Origin: Polyangiaceae bacterium
GTDB taxonomy: Bacteria > Myxococcota_A > Polyangia > Polyangiales > Polyangiaceae
DNA length: 64,000 bases
Assembly: GCA_016719945.1 (NCBI GenBank)
Contig: JADJYE010000032.1
Coordinates: 281,064-345,063 of the forward strand
Direction: 5' to 3'
The number at the start of each line of letters is the position of its first letter. Within the stretch, counting starts at the first letter, position 1. The notes under the pieces are model-generated. The model was not told the origin of the DNA. It worked only from the letters and a program-made list of their open reading frames with translations, and did no database searches. Positions 25,012 to 33,643 of this stretch are shown one piece after another. The translations under genes were made by a program, and so were the position numbers.

Positions 25012-26709
25012 ATGAGCACGAAGAAGATCGCACGACAGGACATCACGGGCAACGTCTTCTTGAGCCGCGGGCGCTGGTACGCCCGGCTCCCCCTCGGCGG
25101 GGGCAAGCGGCACTGCTCGCCGATGCCTTGGGCCGAGCACGAGGAGCAGGCCCGGGCCCGCGTGGGCATCATGGCCGAGCTCGCGGTCAAGGTCCGGTCG
25201 ACCGGTGACGCTGCGACCATCGAGACCTTGCCCTCCATCTTGGAGCGCGCGGCGAAGTCCACCGATCCCGCCGAGCTGGACCGGCTCCGTGAGCTCGTGA
25301 GCCGCATCGTCGGCGGCAAGGTCGTGGCATCGAAGTCGAGCGCGGCTCCCATCGGCGAGACCTTCGGCGACGTGGCGAAGGCCTGGACGTCGGGGGAGCT
25401 GGCGAAGAAGTACCCCGACCACGTGAAGGCGAAGAAGGACGACGCGACCGACGGCTACCGCCTCGACAAGCACGTGCTCCCCATCGTCGGCGCCGTGCCC
25501 CTTCGGTCCTTCACGCTGGCGCACGCGGAGCGGGTCCTAGAGCAGCTCCCCTCCGAGCTCTCGCCGGCGTCACGCCGCCACGTCGCCCAGCTCGTGCAAC
25601 GCGTCCTTGGGCTCGCGGTGTACCCCTCAAGCTCCGCGACGCGTCTCCCATCCTCGCGGCTGGCTCCCAAGAAAGGCACCGAGAAGGCGAAGGCCGCCCT
25701 CTACCCCGCAGACGAGGCCCGGCTCGTGTCGTCCCCCGACGTACTCCTGTGCGAGCGCGTGCTGTTCGGTTTCCTGGCCCGTGAGGGCATGAGGACGTCG
25801 GAGGCCGCCGGGCTCACGTGGGGCAACCTGGACCTCGACGTCGGGCGGGTGCGCCTCGACGAGAACAAGACGGACGACCCGCGCGCGTGGGCCCTCTCCC
25901 CCGACGTGGCCCGCGTCCTTCGGTGGTGGCGCGACCAGCGCGAAGCCGAGAGCCCCGCCTTCGTCGAGCCGGGCGCCCCTGTCTTCGTCCAGGCGAACGG
26001 CGACAAGGTGAACGTGGATCGCCTCGCCGAACGCCTCCGCCTCGCCCTCGGCGCCGCTGGCGTGAAGCGACCCGAGCTGTTCGAAGCGACCAGCGCGCGC
26101 CTCCGCCTTCGGGCACACGACTTGCGCGGAACCTTCGTCACCGTGTCGCTGGCGACCGGTCGCAGCGAGACATGGGTCATGGACCGCACGGGACACACGA
26201 CAAGCGCCATGCTCGCGCGCTATCGTCGCCTCGCTCGAACCTTCGAGGAATTGGACCTTGGCCCATTGCAGCCCTTCGATCGGCTGCTCGGGATCCAAGA
26301 TGGCAGGAACGACCATTCCAGCGGAGCCAAGCGACGCCGCTTCAATCGCGAAACCCCGCGGAAAGCGGCACGTCGCAAGCGCCATTACGGTTTTAGGTTC
26401 CAGCGCCGCAAGGCTTGCGAGTTCGAGTCTCGCCTCGTGCACCACGTTAAAGCTCACGGCGACGTCGGGGCGGGGACGACCGACGCCACGTACCGCCCCG
26501 CCTTGGCGTCCCAGGTCCACGTCACCACCTTCGGCTTGCCGCCGCGCTTTCCGCGCAGGCCGAAGCTCGTCCAGTCGGGGCTGTTGAAGGGCTTCGGGGA
26601 CCCGTCCCACGCGTCGTGCATGCCAGGGAAGTCGGGGCTCTCGTCCGAGATTTCGACGACCTTTCCGTCGGCCTTGACCGCGACCGCCCGCCACGCCGGC
26701 GGGTTGTAG
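25012..26709 (+). CDS. Tyrosine integrase whose frame runs through attR
   Basis: In the integrated state the frame is 565 codons. It has an N-terminal Arm-like region, a SAM-like core-binding domain (about 120-210) and a catalytic domain with Arg 261 (EGMRTSEAAGL), HDLR (LRAHDLRGTFVT), His in RTGHTTSA and nucleophile Tyr 404 (MLARYRR). The frame stays open through the att core and codon 477. The last 88 codons are chromosomal DNA, antisense to the lipoprotein gene at 26454. In the excised circle the same frame would instead continue into 14620-14855 (555 residues). The start follows GAGGAAG. Confidence 0.92.
   Translation: MSTKKIARQDITGNVFLSRGRWYARLPLGGGKRHCSPMPWAEHEEQARARVGIMAELAVKVRSTGDAATIETLPSILERAAKSTDPAELDRLRELVSRIVGGKVVASKSSAAPIGETFGDVAKAWTSGELAKKYPDHVKAKKDDATDGYRLDKHVLPIVGAVPLRSFTLAHAERVLEQLPSELSPASRRHVAQLVQRVLGLAVYPSSSATRLPSSRLAPKKGTEKAKAALYPADEARLVSSPDVLLCERVLFGFLAREGMRTSEAAGLTWGNLDLDVGRVRLDENKTDDPRAWALSPDVARVLRWWRDQREAESPAFVEPGAPVFVQANGDKVNVDRLAERLRLALGAAGVKRPELFEATSARLRLRAHDLRGTFVTVSLATGRSETWVMDRTGHTTSAMLARYRRLARTFEELDLGPLQPFDRLLGIQDGRNDHSSGAKRRRFNRETPRKAARRKRHYGFRFQRRKACEFESRLVHHVKAHGDVGAGTTDATYRPALASQVHVTTFGLPPRFPRRPKLVQSGLLKGFGDPSHASCMPGKSGLSSEISTTFPSALTATARHAGGL
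26392..26443 (+). repeat. attR, partial tRNA-Leu copy
   Basis: These 52 bases are identical to 14568-14619 and contain the tRNA-Leu sequence from the anticodon loop to the 3' end. The 5' half of a tRNA is missing, so this is not a second tRNA gene. It lies inside the integrase reading frame and 10 bp before the end of the convergent chromosomal gene. Confidence 0.95.
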
Positions 26710-27977
26710 CCGGTCATGAAGTTGAACCCTCCGACGTCGAGCTTGAACAGGTGCAGGTCGTCACCGCGCGGCTGGGTCGCCTCGGGCTGTGAGAAGCTGC
26801 TCTCGGCGACGAGCTTGCCTCCGACGAGGGTGATCACCGAGCCCCGCGCCAGCCCGAGGGTCACCTTGCCGAACGTCTCGAGGGGGACGAACAAGGGCCC
26901 CACCTCTTCGAACAGCGCCGGGCGGTCGGGGGCGGTCGGCCCCCCAATGGCGCCTGGGACCTTGGGGACGACCTTGCTCGGGGTCACCGCGACGTCTGGG
27001 ACGCTCATCGTCGAGAGGGTCGCCGGACGTGCCGGTGAATACGAAAGCTGAGCCATGATGCCGCCATTGAGGATCCCGCTCGGCTCGGCGAGGACCGACG
27101 CGAGGACGTCGGGGTGCTCACCGAAGCCCACGGGCGGCGCGAGCTCGAGCCGCCGCCACGAAGGATCGACGGCGGGGGCCTCATCGAGCGAAGGGTGCGG
27201 CTGCAGGGGCGGCCTTCCCAGCGCTTCTGGGAGCTCCCCGTGGGCGACGCCGGCATAGAGGTACGCCAGCGGCGCCTGGTGGGTGTCCGGCAGCGCCGTG
27301 AGGGGGAGCTCCACCTCGACGCTCGTCTCCCCCGCGTGCACGATCGCCCCCGCGAGGGGCTTCGTGGCCCCCGCGGCGTCGACCAGCGAGACCGTCGCCC
27401 CGTCGATCTTGAGCCTCCGAATGAAGCGCTCGCCATAGGCCGCGCTCATCTTGTCATAACGAGCCAGGATCTCCAGGCACGCCTTGGCCACCTCGGGCGG
27501 GTGAGCTCGGCCGTTCTGCCAGCCGGCCTCGATCAAGGGGATCTGCTCGAACTTGCACGTCTCGTCGGTGAGCTCGTGGGTCGTCCCGCCGCGCTGCACC
27601 CAGCCGATCTCGGGCAGCACGGGCACCGGGCTGGCGAGCGCGAGCGAGACGAGGGGGCGCTTCTCCTCGGCCCAGCCAATGGCCAAGACCACCTTGGTCT
27701 TGTCGACGCCGACGACGACGACGTTGCGCTTCGCCTCGACGCCCCACTCCGAGACCGAGCCGTCGAGGCTCAGCTTCGCGGGCAATGGTCCGGCAGACAG
27801 CTTGACCGGCTCTCCAGCGAACGAGCGGGGCGGCCTCGCCTCGAGAACGGTCGCCTGGGACGCGGAGGGAGGAGGAGCGACTGCGCTCGGCGGCTCGCTC
27901 GTCCCCCCCGAGCACCCCATTGCGACCGCCGCGAGCGCGGAGACGAGGGAGACCTTCTTGCCATAGCCGTCAATCAT
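26454..27977 (-). CDS. Putative exported ligand-binding lipoprotein
   Basis: This 507-residue protein has a signal peptide with lipobox (AAVAMGC, Cys 22) and a Ser/Pro-rich linker. The body begins KLSLDGSVSEWG, as in carbohydrate-binding or ethylbenzene-dehydrogenase-gamma-like beta-sandwich domains. A long insert contains two Cys (DETCKFEQ, AKACLEI). It lies 18 bp downstream of the five-haem cytochrome gene in the same direction, so a joint role in periplasmic redox or haem-linked binding is possible. The substrate is unknown. Confidence 0.75.
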   Translation of the reverse strand: MIDGYGKKVSLVSALAAVAMGCSGGTSEPPSAVAPPPSASQATVLEARPPRSFAGEPVKLSAGPLPAKLSLDGSVSEWGVEAKRNVVVVGVDKTKVVLAIGWAEEKRPLVSLALASPVPVLPEIGWVQRGGTTHELTDETCKFEQIPLIEAGWQNGRAHPPEVAKACLEILARYDKMSAAYGERFIRRLKIDGATVSLVDAAGATKPLAGAIVHAGETSVEVELPLTALPDTHQAPLAYLYAGVAHGELPEALGRPPLQPHPSLDEAPAVDPSWRRLELAPPVGFGEHPDVLASVLAEPSGILNGGIMAQLSYSPARPATLSTMSVPDVAVTPSKVVPKVPGAIGGPTAPDRPALFEEVGPLFVPLETFGKVTLGLARGSVITLVGGKLVAESSFSQPEATQPRGDDLHLFKLDVGGFNFMTGYNPPAWRAVAVKADGKVVEISDESPDFPGMHDAWDGSPKPFNSPDWTSFGLRGKRGGKPKVVTWTWDAKAGRYVASVVPAPTSP

Positions 27978-27995
27978 CGTCGTTCCTTCGTTGGG

Positions 27996-29027
27996 TCAGC
28001 GCGCTGTGCTCGGCCCGAGGTTGCCATGAGCGACCACGATCGCCTCGCTCTCCAGATCCACTCCGAACATTGCCGCCTCTCGCGGCCCCATGCGGCGATA
28101 GATGACCTCCCAGCGGATCGGCAGGTCCGTCACCTCCTGAGGGAAGACGAGCCGCGCCTCCGCTGGCTCCCCGCTCGCCGGCACGCGCCGATCCCTGAGC
28201 TGTCGCCGCCGCAGCCCGTGCTCCGTCATCACCAGCTCGAGCTCGCGAGAGAGCACGACCGGCGTCGCGTGAACGATCTGGGGCCCCTCCCCCGCCGCCG
28301 CGTGAACCTCGAGCCGCCGGAACATGTCACCCGTCGGGACGGCGTGCCCGGCCCCGGTCGCGATCAGCGTGACGTCGACCGTGCGCTCGAGCCCGCGTCG
28401 CGCGCTCACCGTGAGCGCGCTCCGCAGCAGCGCGGCGTCCCCCTGCACGCGGAACGTGTGGTCCTTGTGCGGGCGCTCACCGGGGTGGGCCCGCATGTGG
28501 CAGCTCCCGCAGGTCTGGTCGCGCTGCGGTGAGGCGGCGTGCTCCTCCACGGTGCTCTGCATCGCCGCCTCTTGTGGCTCAGGGAACTCGAACTGGTGAC
28601 AGCTCGCGCAGCCCTCCGCGTCTGCGCCGCGCCCCTTGAAGCTCAGGTGCGTCCCGGCCGCGGCCTCACCCTTCGGGACGTGGCAGGTGATGCAGGCCAC
28701 ACCCAAGTGGCGCGCGGGCGACGAGGCGTCCTCGAGCGGGGCCTCGGGCGCGTGACACCCGCGGCAGAAGGCGAGCGGCTCGATCGCGTAGGCCGACAGG
28801 AACACCGGGTCGTCCCAGGAGCGCGCATGGAGGGACGAGCGCCACTCGGCGGCGACGTCGGCGTGGCAGCCCTCACAGCGGGCGTTGTCCTCGAGCTTGT
28901 CGACCCGCTCGGCAGTCACGGACGGCTCGTGCGCGCGGGAGGCGCCGGCGTGCGACAGCCGCGGCGGCGCAGGGCCGCCCTCGACGCCACACGACGCCAC
29001 CAGCACCAGGGCGAGGCGAAGCCGCAC
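27996..29027 (-). CDS. Multihaem c-type cytochrome (five CxxCH)
   Basis: The 343-residue product has a short lipoprotein-like signal (LVLVASCG) and five CxxCH haem sites: CEGCH, CRGCH, CITCH, CASCH and CGSCH, all within the first 190 residues. The C-terminal 150 residues are beta-rich (VDVTLIATGAGHAVPTGD) as in cytochrome c-554-like proteins. It should carry electrons in the periplasm. The downstream lipoprotein is probably cotranscribed. Confidence 0.88.
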   Translation of the reverse strand: MRLRLALVLVASCGVEGGPAPPRLSHAGASRAHEPSVTAERVDKLEDNARCEGCHADVAAEWRSSLHARSWDDPVFLSAYAIEPLAFCRGCHAPEAPLEDASSPARHLGVACITCHVPKGEAAAGTHLSFKGRGADAEGCASCHQFEFPEPQEAAMQSTVEEHAASPQRDQTCGSCHMRAHPGERPHKDHTFRVQGDAALLRSALTVSARRGLERTVDVTLIATGAGHAVPTGDMFRRLEVHAAAGEGPQIVHATPVVLSRELELVMTEHGLRRRQLRDRRVPASGEPAEARLVFPQEVTDLPIRWEVIYRRMGPREAAMFGVDLESEAIVVAHGNLGPSTAR

Positions 29028-29076
29028 GCGCGAGAGGCTACACCTCGTCGAGCCGCGCCGGCAGGGGCTCGAGCGA

Positions 29077-29154
29077 CTACCCGTCGACGCGCTCGCAGGT
29101 CTTCATCGAGACCGTCGAACACTTGGGGCAAGGGACCTGAGCGAAACCGTGCAT
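29077..29154 (-). CDS. Candidate 25-residue CxxC mini-protein
   Basis: In the 342-bp gap between 29027 and 29370 a leftward ATG (29154) is preceded by GGAGG at 4-5 bp. It encodes MHGFAQVPCPKCSTVSMKTC and five more residues, then TAG. The CPKC knuckle plus a third Cys could bind a metal. Length alone makes this uncertain. Nothing else is seen in the gap apart from divergent promoter space. Confidence 0.35.
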   Translation of the reverse strand: MHGFAQVPCPKCSTVSMKTCERVDG

Positions 29155-29369
29155 GTGTCCTCCGCGCGTAACGAGGTGTTGGCTCTCGACGGCGCGGAGG
29201 GCTCGTTTGCAGCGGCCGTGCCACGCTCGAGCCCCGCAAATCCGCGGAGAACGCTGGGGGATTCAGCGTAACGCCAGCGTCACACCGTAACGAACGAGCG
29301 CAGTCCCCACGTGCGCCGGAGGTCCTTCGCAGCAAACTCGGTTTGACAACGGAGCGCGTCCCTCCTGTG

Positions 29370-30503
29370 ATGGCGCCCATGTCCAGTCGTCACCCTCGCG
29401 CCGCCTCGGCGCTTGCGCAGGTCCCTCGCCCGCGGGCCTCTCTCTTCGCTGCGCTCACCGCGGCGCTGTGCCTCTTCTCCGTCGGCTGCAACCTCACCGT
29501 GAAGCGGGTCAACTCGGCCGAGAAGAAGCCCAACAACGTCTGGGTCTTCTTCACCGTCAAAGACGGCGACGAGCCCATCGGCGGCCTCAAGGCGGACGAC
29601 TTCACGATCTACGAGGACGGCAAGGTCGTCTCGAGGTTCGAGAGCAAGCAGACGATCCAGAACCCGGACGTGGCGGCCGTCATGTACACGATGCTGCTCG
29701 TCGACATGAGCGGCAGCATCACCGAGGCCAACCAGGCCGACGCGCTCGTCGACGCGGCCAAGAGCTTCGCGCAGAAGGTCGGCAAGTCTCAGAAGGTCGG
29801 CGTGTACGCCTTCGACGGCTCCGACAAGCTGGAGAAGATCGTCGGCTTCACCGAGGCCGAGGGCAGCGTCGACGCCGGACTCGAGCGCATGCGCACGTAC
29901 AAAGGGAAAGACCCCTCGACCAACCTCCACGGCGCCGTCATCGAGGGACTGAAGGAGCTCGAGCGGGAGCTCGACAAGGACAAGCGGCCCCTCAAGTTCG
30001 GCACCCTCGTCACCTTCACCGACGGCACCGATCGCGCCAATCGCTACACGAAGGACCAGATGCGCGAGGAGATCCGGAAGAAGAACTACGACAACTACGA
30101 GAAGCTCGCGATCGGCGTCGGCGCCGACATCGGGGAGGGCGATCTCGGCGAGGTCGGCCCGGATGGCACGGAACTCGTCGCCGACAAGGCCAAGCTCAAG
30201 GACGCCTTCGACAAGATCGCCGACCGCATCGAGCGCCACATGAAGCGCTTCTATCTGCTGTCGTATTGCACGCCCGCCCGCAAAGGGAAGCACGAGGTCG
30301 AGATCGAGGCGAAGGACCCGCAGTCCGGCAAGACCGGCGCGCTCGAGTACGAGTTCACCGCGGACGGCTTCGGCCCTCCCCCCGACTGCGACCCAGAGAC
30401 GAAGCCCGCCTTCGATCTCAAGGCGCCCGTCGACGAGGACGGTGGCGGCGGCGGCGGTAGCGTTAAAGGCAGCGTCGAGGTGAAGGCCAAAACCGGGAAG
30501 TAG
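29370..30503 (+). CDS. VWA-domain lipoprotein
   Basis: ATG 29370 (or 29379) gives a 377-residue protein with a hydrophobic signal and lipobox (LFSVGC). A von Willebrand A domain follows, with MIDAS motif DMSGSIT near residue 115 and a later TFTDGTD. The extreme C-terminus is Gly-rich then Lys-rich (DEDGGGGGGSVKGSV). An N-terminal segment (GLKADDFTIYEDGKVV) resembles the domain preceding VWA in VWFA-related Acidobacteria/Myxococcota proteins. It probably mediates surface adhesion or complex assembly. It is monocistronic. Confidence 0.85.
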   Translation: MAPMSSRHPRAASALAQVPRPRASLFAALTAALCLFSVGCNLTVKRVNSAEKKPNNVWVFFTVKDGDEPIGGLKADDFTIYEDGKVVSRFESKQTIQNPDVAAVMYTMLLVDMSGSITEANQADALVDAAKSFAQKVGKSQKVGVYAFDGSDKLEKIVGFTEAEGSVDAGLERMRTYKGKDPSTNLHGAVIEGLKELERELDKDKRPLKFGTLVTFTDGTDRANRYTKDQMREEIRKKNYDNYEKLAIGVGADIGEGDLGEVGPDGTELVADKAKLKDAFDKIADRIERHMKRFYLLSYCTPARKGKHEVEIEAKDPQSGKTGALEYEFTADGFGPPPDCDPETKPAFDLKAPVDEDGGGGGGSVKGSVEVKAKTGK

Positions 30504-30610
30504 TCGCGAGCCGGCTCGAGCTGCTCGAGAGCCGAGCCTTCAAGAGCGGCCTGGTGCAGCTGAAGTATACTGCACGCCCGCCGGCGTGAGCCGACGACAA
30601 AGGGGGACCC

Positions 30611-31024
30611 ATGACCGCTAGCGATGCGAGTGAACCCGTCAGGCCGACCCAGAGAAACCCGCTCGTGACCTGGTTGATCCCGACGCTGTGCTTCGTCGCC
30701 GCGCCGCCGCTCGGCAACTTTCTGGGCCAGACTGCGTTCCGCCTCGCGCCGAGCTTCGCGATGGTGGCGGGCGTCCTGATCACGCTCTTCACCATGCAGC
30801 GCATGACGGCCGAGCTCAACAGCGTGACGGGCAACAAGCTCGTCGGCTGGCACTACCTCATCCCCGTGTACGGCCTCTATTGGGCCTTCTCCACGCTCCG
30901 CAACGAGGTGGCCGCCGCCAAGGTCAAGGCGGGCAAGCCGCCCGCGCGCAGCGGGCTCGCGTACCTGTTCCTCGGCCTCTACGCCTTCTCCGCTGATCTG
31001 AACGACCTCACAGCTCCCCGCTGA
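30611..31024 (+). CDS. Small integral membrane protein
   Basis: This 137-residue protein has three hydrophobic segments (LIPTLCFVAAPPLGNFL, AMVAGVLITLFTM, YLIPVYGLYWAFS) and a basic cytoplasmic-like loop. It resembles DUF4234-type membrane proteins of myxobacteria, but I cannot assign it firmly. It starts after GGGGGAC and its end overlaps the convergent lipoprotein gene by 17 bp. Confidence 0.65.
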   Translation: MTASDASEPVRPTQRNPLVTWLIPTLCFVAAPPLGNFLGQTAFRLAPSFAMVAGVLITLFTMQRMTAELNSVTGNKLVGWHYLIPVYGLYWAFSTLRNEVAAAKVKAGKPPARSGLAYLFLGLYAFSADLNDLTAPR

Positions 31025-31599
31025 CCTCGGCGCTGAGCCCCCCCTCGGTGCGCAGCTCGAGGGTGCAGGCGCCCGAAGCCAGGACGTCGAGCCCGATCCA
31101 CACGGTCGTGTCGAAGGACTCGGCCGGGGGCGCGCAGACTTTGGGCTGGCCGGGAGCCAGCAAGAAGCCCGCCGGGAGGCTCGAAGTCGGGGTCGTTCGC
31201 GTCGTACAGGTCGGACGACGCCGGCGCCTCGATCTCCATCACTCGCTCCTCGGAGCCGAAGTCCCCCTCGAAGGTGACCGTCACCGTGCCGGAGCGCTTC
31301 GCGCGGACGCGGAGAGCGACGTAGCTCGCCGGCAGCTCGGGCTCCTCGACCACCTCGACGAGGTCCGGCGGGTCGAACGTGATGCTCTCGACGTACGCGC
31401 TGTCGCGGCTGCAGTCGAGCTGCCCGGTGCACTCGGTCGAGACGAGAGGACCGCTCGCGCTGATGGTCAGCACCACCTCCGCGCCCCGCGCGACGCGCTC
31501 CGGCACGTCGACCCCTGCGGTCGAGCTGCAGCCGACGGCGCTGGTGAGCAGGGCGAGCGAGAGGGCGAGGGCTCCGAGACCGAGGCGCGTGCGTTCCAT
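31008..31599 (-). CDS. Lipoprotein with Ig-like fold, one-base frameshift
   Basis: From ATG 31599 the product has a clear lipoprotein signal (SAVGC) and beta-sandwich-like strands (AEVVLTISASGPL, YVALRVRAKRSGTVTVTF). Past about residue 144 the frame degenerates. With one base fewer in the CCC run at 31168-31170 the sequence continues GFLLAPGQPKVCAPPAESF and ends SAEVSGEL at TGA 31008-31010, giving about 196 residues. It is secreted; function unknown. It lies downstream of the aspartyl-protease gene. Confidence 0.6.
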
Positions 31600-31708
31600 G
31601 CCGAGAGCAGTCGGCACCCTCGGGAGAAACGTCACGCCGCGGCGTGCGAAAGTCGCGGAGGCTGGCACGCGCCGTGCGCCGAGCTGGGGCCCCGACGAGC
31701 GCGTCTTG

Positions 31709-32542
31709 CTAGCGCGTCGACGCTGGCGACCCGATGACGAGCCGCGACCGTGTCTCGTCGAACGTGAAGGCGCGCTGCCGAAAGACCTCCGCGCCGACCA
31801 GCCCGTCGACCGGCAGACCGTCCAGCGCCATGGTCGCGAAGCGCCCGGTGACCCCCGGCGCCACGACCACCGCTGTGGGCTCGCGGGTGGCATCTGCGGG
31901 CGCGTCGTTGGAGACCAAGATCGAGGACGTCGCCGCCGTGTCCCACACGAGCTCGACCTCGCGGCCAGCGACCTCGGCCCGCGTGACCCATCCGTTCGCG
32001 CTCACCTCGAAGGGGTGAGGCGTCCCCGCGGGCAGCGGACACCCCGGGCCATCGAGCGAGAGCGTCCCGGCCGGGACATCGACCGTGACCCGCAGCGCCG
32101 CGAGCAAGCCGCGCCCGAGGTGCCCCGCGTCGACCGGCGGGGACCAGCCATCGGAATGGACCGACTCCCACACCGCCACGTCGCGAAAAACCGCGGCCCC
32201 GAGCCGAACCTCGGGCACGATCGCTCCCCGCGCGGTGAGCAACGCGCCGCGCGCGTCACGAAACGTCCGCGTCCGGCCATCGAAGCGCGCCCCGACTCGC
32301 TCGAGCTCTTGGGGCCGCAGCGTGAGCGAGAGCGAGCTCCCGGTGTCCACGATCACGGCAATGGCGGCGTCGCCGACGTGCACATCGACCAGGAGCAGGT
32401 CCTGTTCGACGCGCAGCGGAAGCGGGTTACACCCCTGCGCCGACAGCGACCGGAAGGGCGAACCGGCGCAACCCACCGTGGCGAAGGCCAGGGCGAGCGC
32501 GCCGGTCGCGCGGGCCGCGAGTCGCGCGACCCCGTCCCTCAC
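31709..32542 (-). CDS. Two-lobed aspartyl protease-like lipoprotein
   Basis: A GTG (32542) overlapping the previous TGA gives 277 residues with a lipobox-like ATVGC at Cys 25. There are two aspartyl-protease motifs, DTG at 66-68 (VIVDTGSSLSL) and DTA at 201-203 (LVWDTAATSSI). Each is followed by a GLL/LVGAEVF-type closing segment. The arrangement is that of a tandem retropepsin-like or bilobal pepsin-like enzyme rather than a single retropepsin unit. It is probably periplasmic or surface-exposed and translationally coupled to the SMB protein upstream. Confidence 0.78.
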   Translation of the reverse strand: MRDGVARLAARATGALALAFATVGCAGSPFRSLSAQGCNPLPLRVEQDLLLVDVHVGDAAIAVIVDTGSSLSLTLRPQELERVGARFDGRTRTFRDARGALLTARGAIVPEVRLGAAVFRDVAVWESVHSDGWSPPVDAGHLGRGLLAALRVTVDVPAGTLSLDGPGCPLPAGTPHPFEVSANGWVTRAEVAGREVELVWDTAATSSILVSNDAPADATREPTAVVVAPGVTGRFATMALDGLPVDGLVGAEVFRQRAFTFDETRSRLVIGSPASTR

Positions 32543-33527
32543 AGGCAGGCGGTCACGTAGTCCGAGCAGCAGTCCCCGTAGTACTCGCAGGCCGAGTCGC
32601 AGTAGCAGCTGCCATCGGAGGACGAGCCGCCGCACGCAGCCTCGCACGACGCACCGGACGGCGCGGGGGAGAGCGCCTCGCCTGCGGTGCATGCGCCATA
32701 ACACACGGCCAGGCAGACCATCCCCTCGGGACAGTTGGAGAGGCACTCGGTGTGGTCGCAGTACGAGCCCTCCCCGCAGTCGTCGTCGGCGAGACAGAGC
32801 TGCTGCTCCACCTTCGACTCGACCGTGGAGTAGATCTGGCTGACGTTGAGCTTTTTGATCGTGCCGGTCGGCGTCTGCTTGGAGCTGATGCTGCCGGCGG
32901 CGACGAGCGAGCTGTCCATGATCTGCGCGAGCACCGCCTGCTCCTCCTCGAGGGGGAGGCCGAGCGCCGACAGGTTGATGTCGGTGAGCGGCTTGACGAC
33001 GCTGCTGTTGAGCTTGTGGCCCTCCATCGACGCGCAGGGCGCCGCGATGCACTGGATGCCGCTCGACTGCAGGAGGTAGAACGTGCCGCTCGGGGCCGCC
33101 TCGGTGCGCGCCTCGTGGGCCTTGTTGACCTGGAGCTTGGCGAAGCCGTCCTGGAGGTTCGCGAGCGCGCCCGAGAGCAGGACCTGCCCCGCGATCGCGC
33201 GGTTCTTCACCTCGTAGCCCTCGTCCTCCGAGAGCCCGGTGTTCGTGAAGTCGAAGTCGGCGACGTAGCAGTCGGCCTGCTTCGTGCCGTCGAGGCAGGT
33301 GGTCTTCGCCTTGTTGACCTGCTTGACGTAAACGCCGCCGCACATCGGGTACATGCACTTGCGGAAGTCTTGGCGGGTCACGATGTAGACCGCGTCGCCT
33401 GACAGCGCCCTGGGATCGCTCTCTTCGACCGCCTCCTCCTCGTCGTCCGAAGGCAACGAGCCGCCGGGGCACAGGCCGAGACGGTGAGGCCGAGCGAAGC
33501 GAGGACGAACAGGTCGATGAGCCGCAT
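32539..33527 (-). CDS. Secreted protein with DUF6748-like and somatomedin-B-like domains, frameshifted
   Basis: ATG 33527 follows GGGGAG and encodes a lipoprotein signal (LFVLASLGLTVSAC). The rest lies in the adjacent frame from about 33466 (GGSLPSDDEEEAVEE onwards). One missing base in the G run at 33466-33469 explains the break. The long middle part resembles DUF6748. The last 35 residues contain eight Cys in the order of a somatomedin-B domain (CYCDSACEYYGDCCSDY). Two further Cys-rich stretches precede it (CLADDDCGEGSYC). It is likely a surface protein coupled to the protease (ATGA-type overlap). Confidence 0.7.
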
Positions 33528-33643
33528 TGCGATTTCTCCCCAGTGAGCCTTCGGGTGGGACCGCCCAACCCGCATGCGCCAGGTAGTCCTCTTGCCTACA
33601 TTTCGCAACCCCAAACGACATCGGCCTCATCGGACAGCGCCGC

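Larger units (their letters stand above)
14568..26443 (+). mobile_element. tRNA-Leu-integrated satellite/prophage-like element
   Basis: Two identical 52-bp direct repeats (14568-14619 and 26392-26443) bound a block whose excised circle would be 11,824 bp. The repeat is the 3' part of tRNA-Leu(UAG), so the tRNA stays intact at the left end. The integrase is at the right end, beside the second copy. Every recognised gene inside reads rightward: small unknowns, HTH-like proteins, a nuclease, a DnaB_N/RecA-like ATPase, two terminase genes, virion-like small proteins and an RHH regulator. Portal, major capsid, tail and lysis genes are not recognisable. A phage satellite or a prophage with its structural module deleted are the two readings. 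Confidence 0.9.

Noticed and set aside
26392..26443. A second tRNA-Leu gene
   Set aside because: Only the part from the anticodon loop to the 3' end is present; the acceptor 5' strand and D-arm are missing. It is the attR copy.
26444..26709. The last 88 codons of the integrase as a functional domain
   Set aside because: They are the antisense of a conserved-looking chromosomal lipoprotein gene and lie beyond the att core, so they are a by-product of integration.
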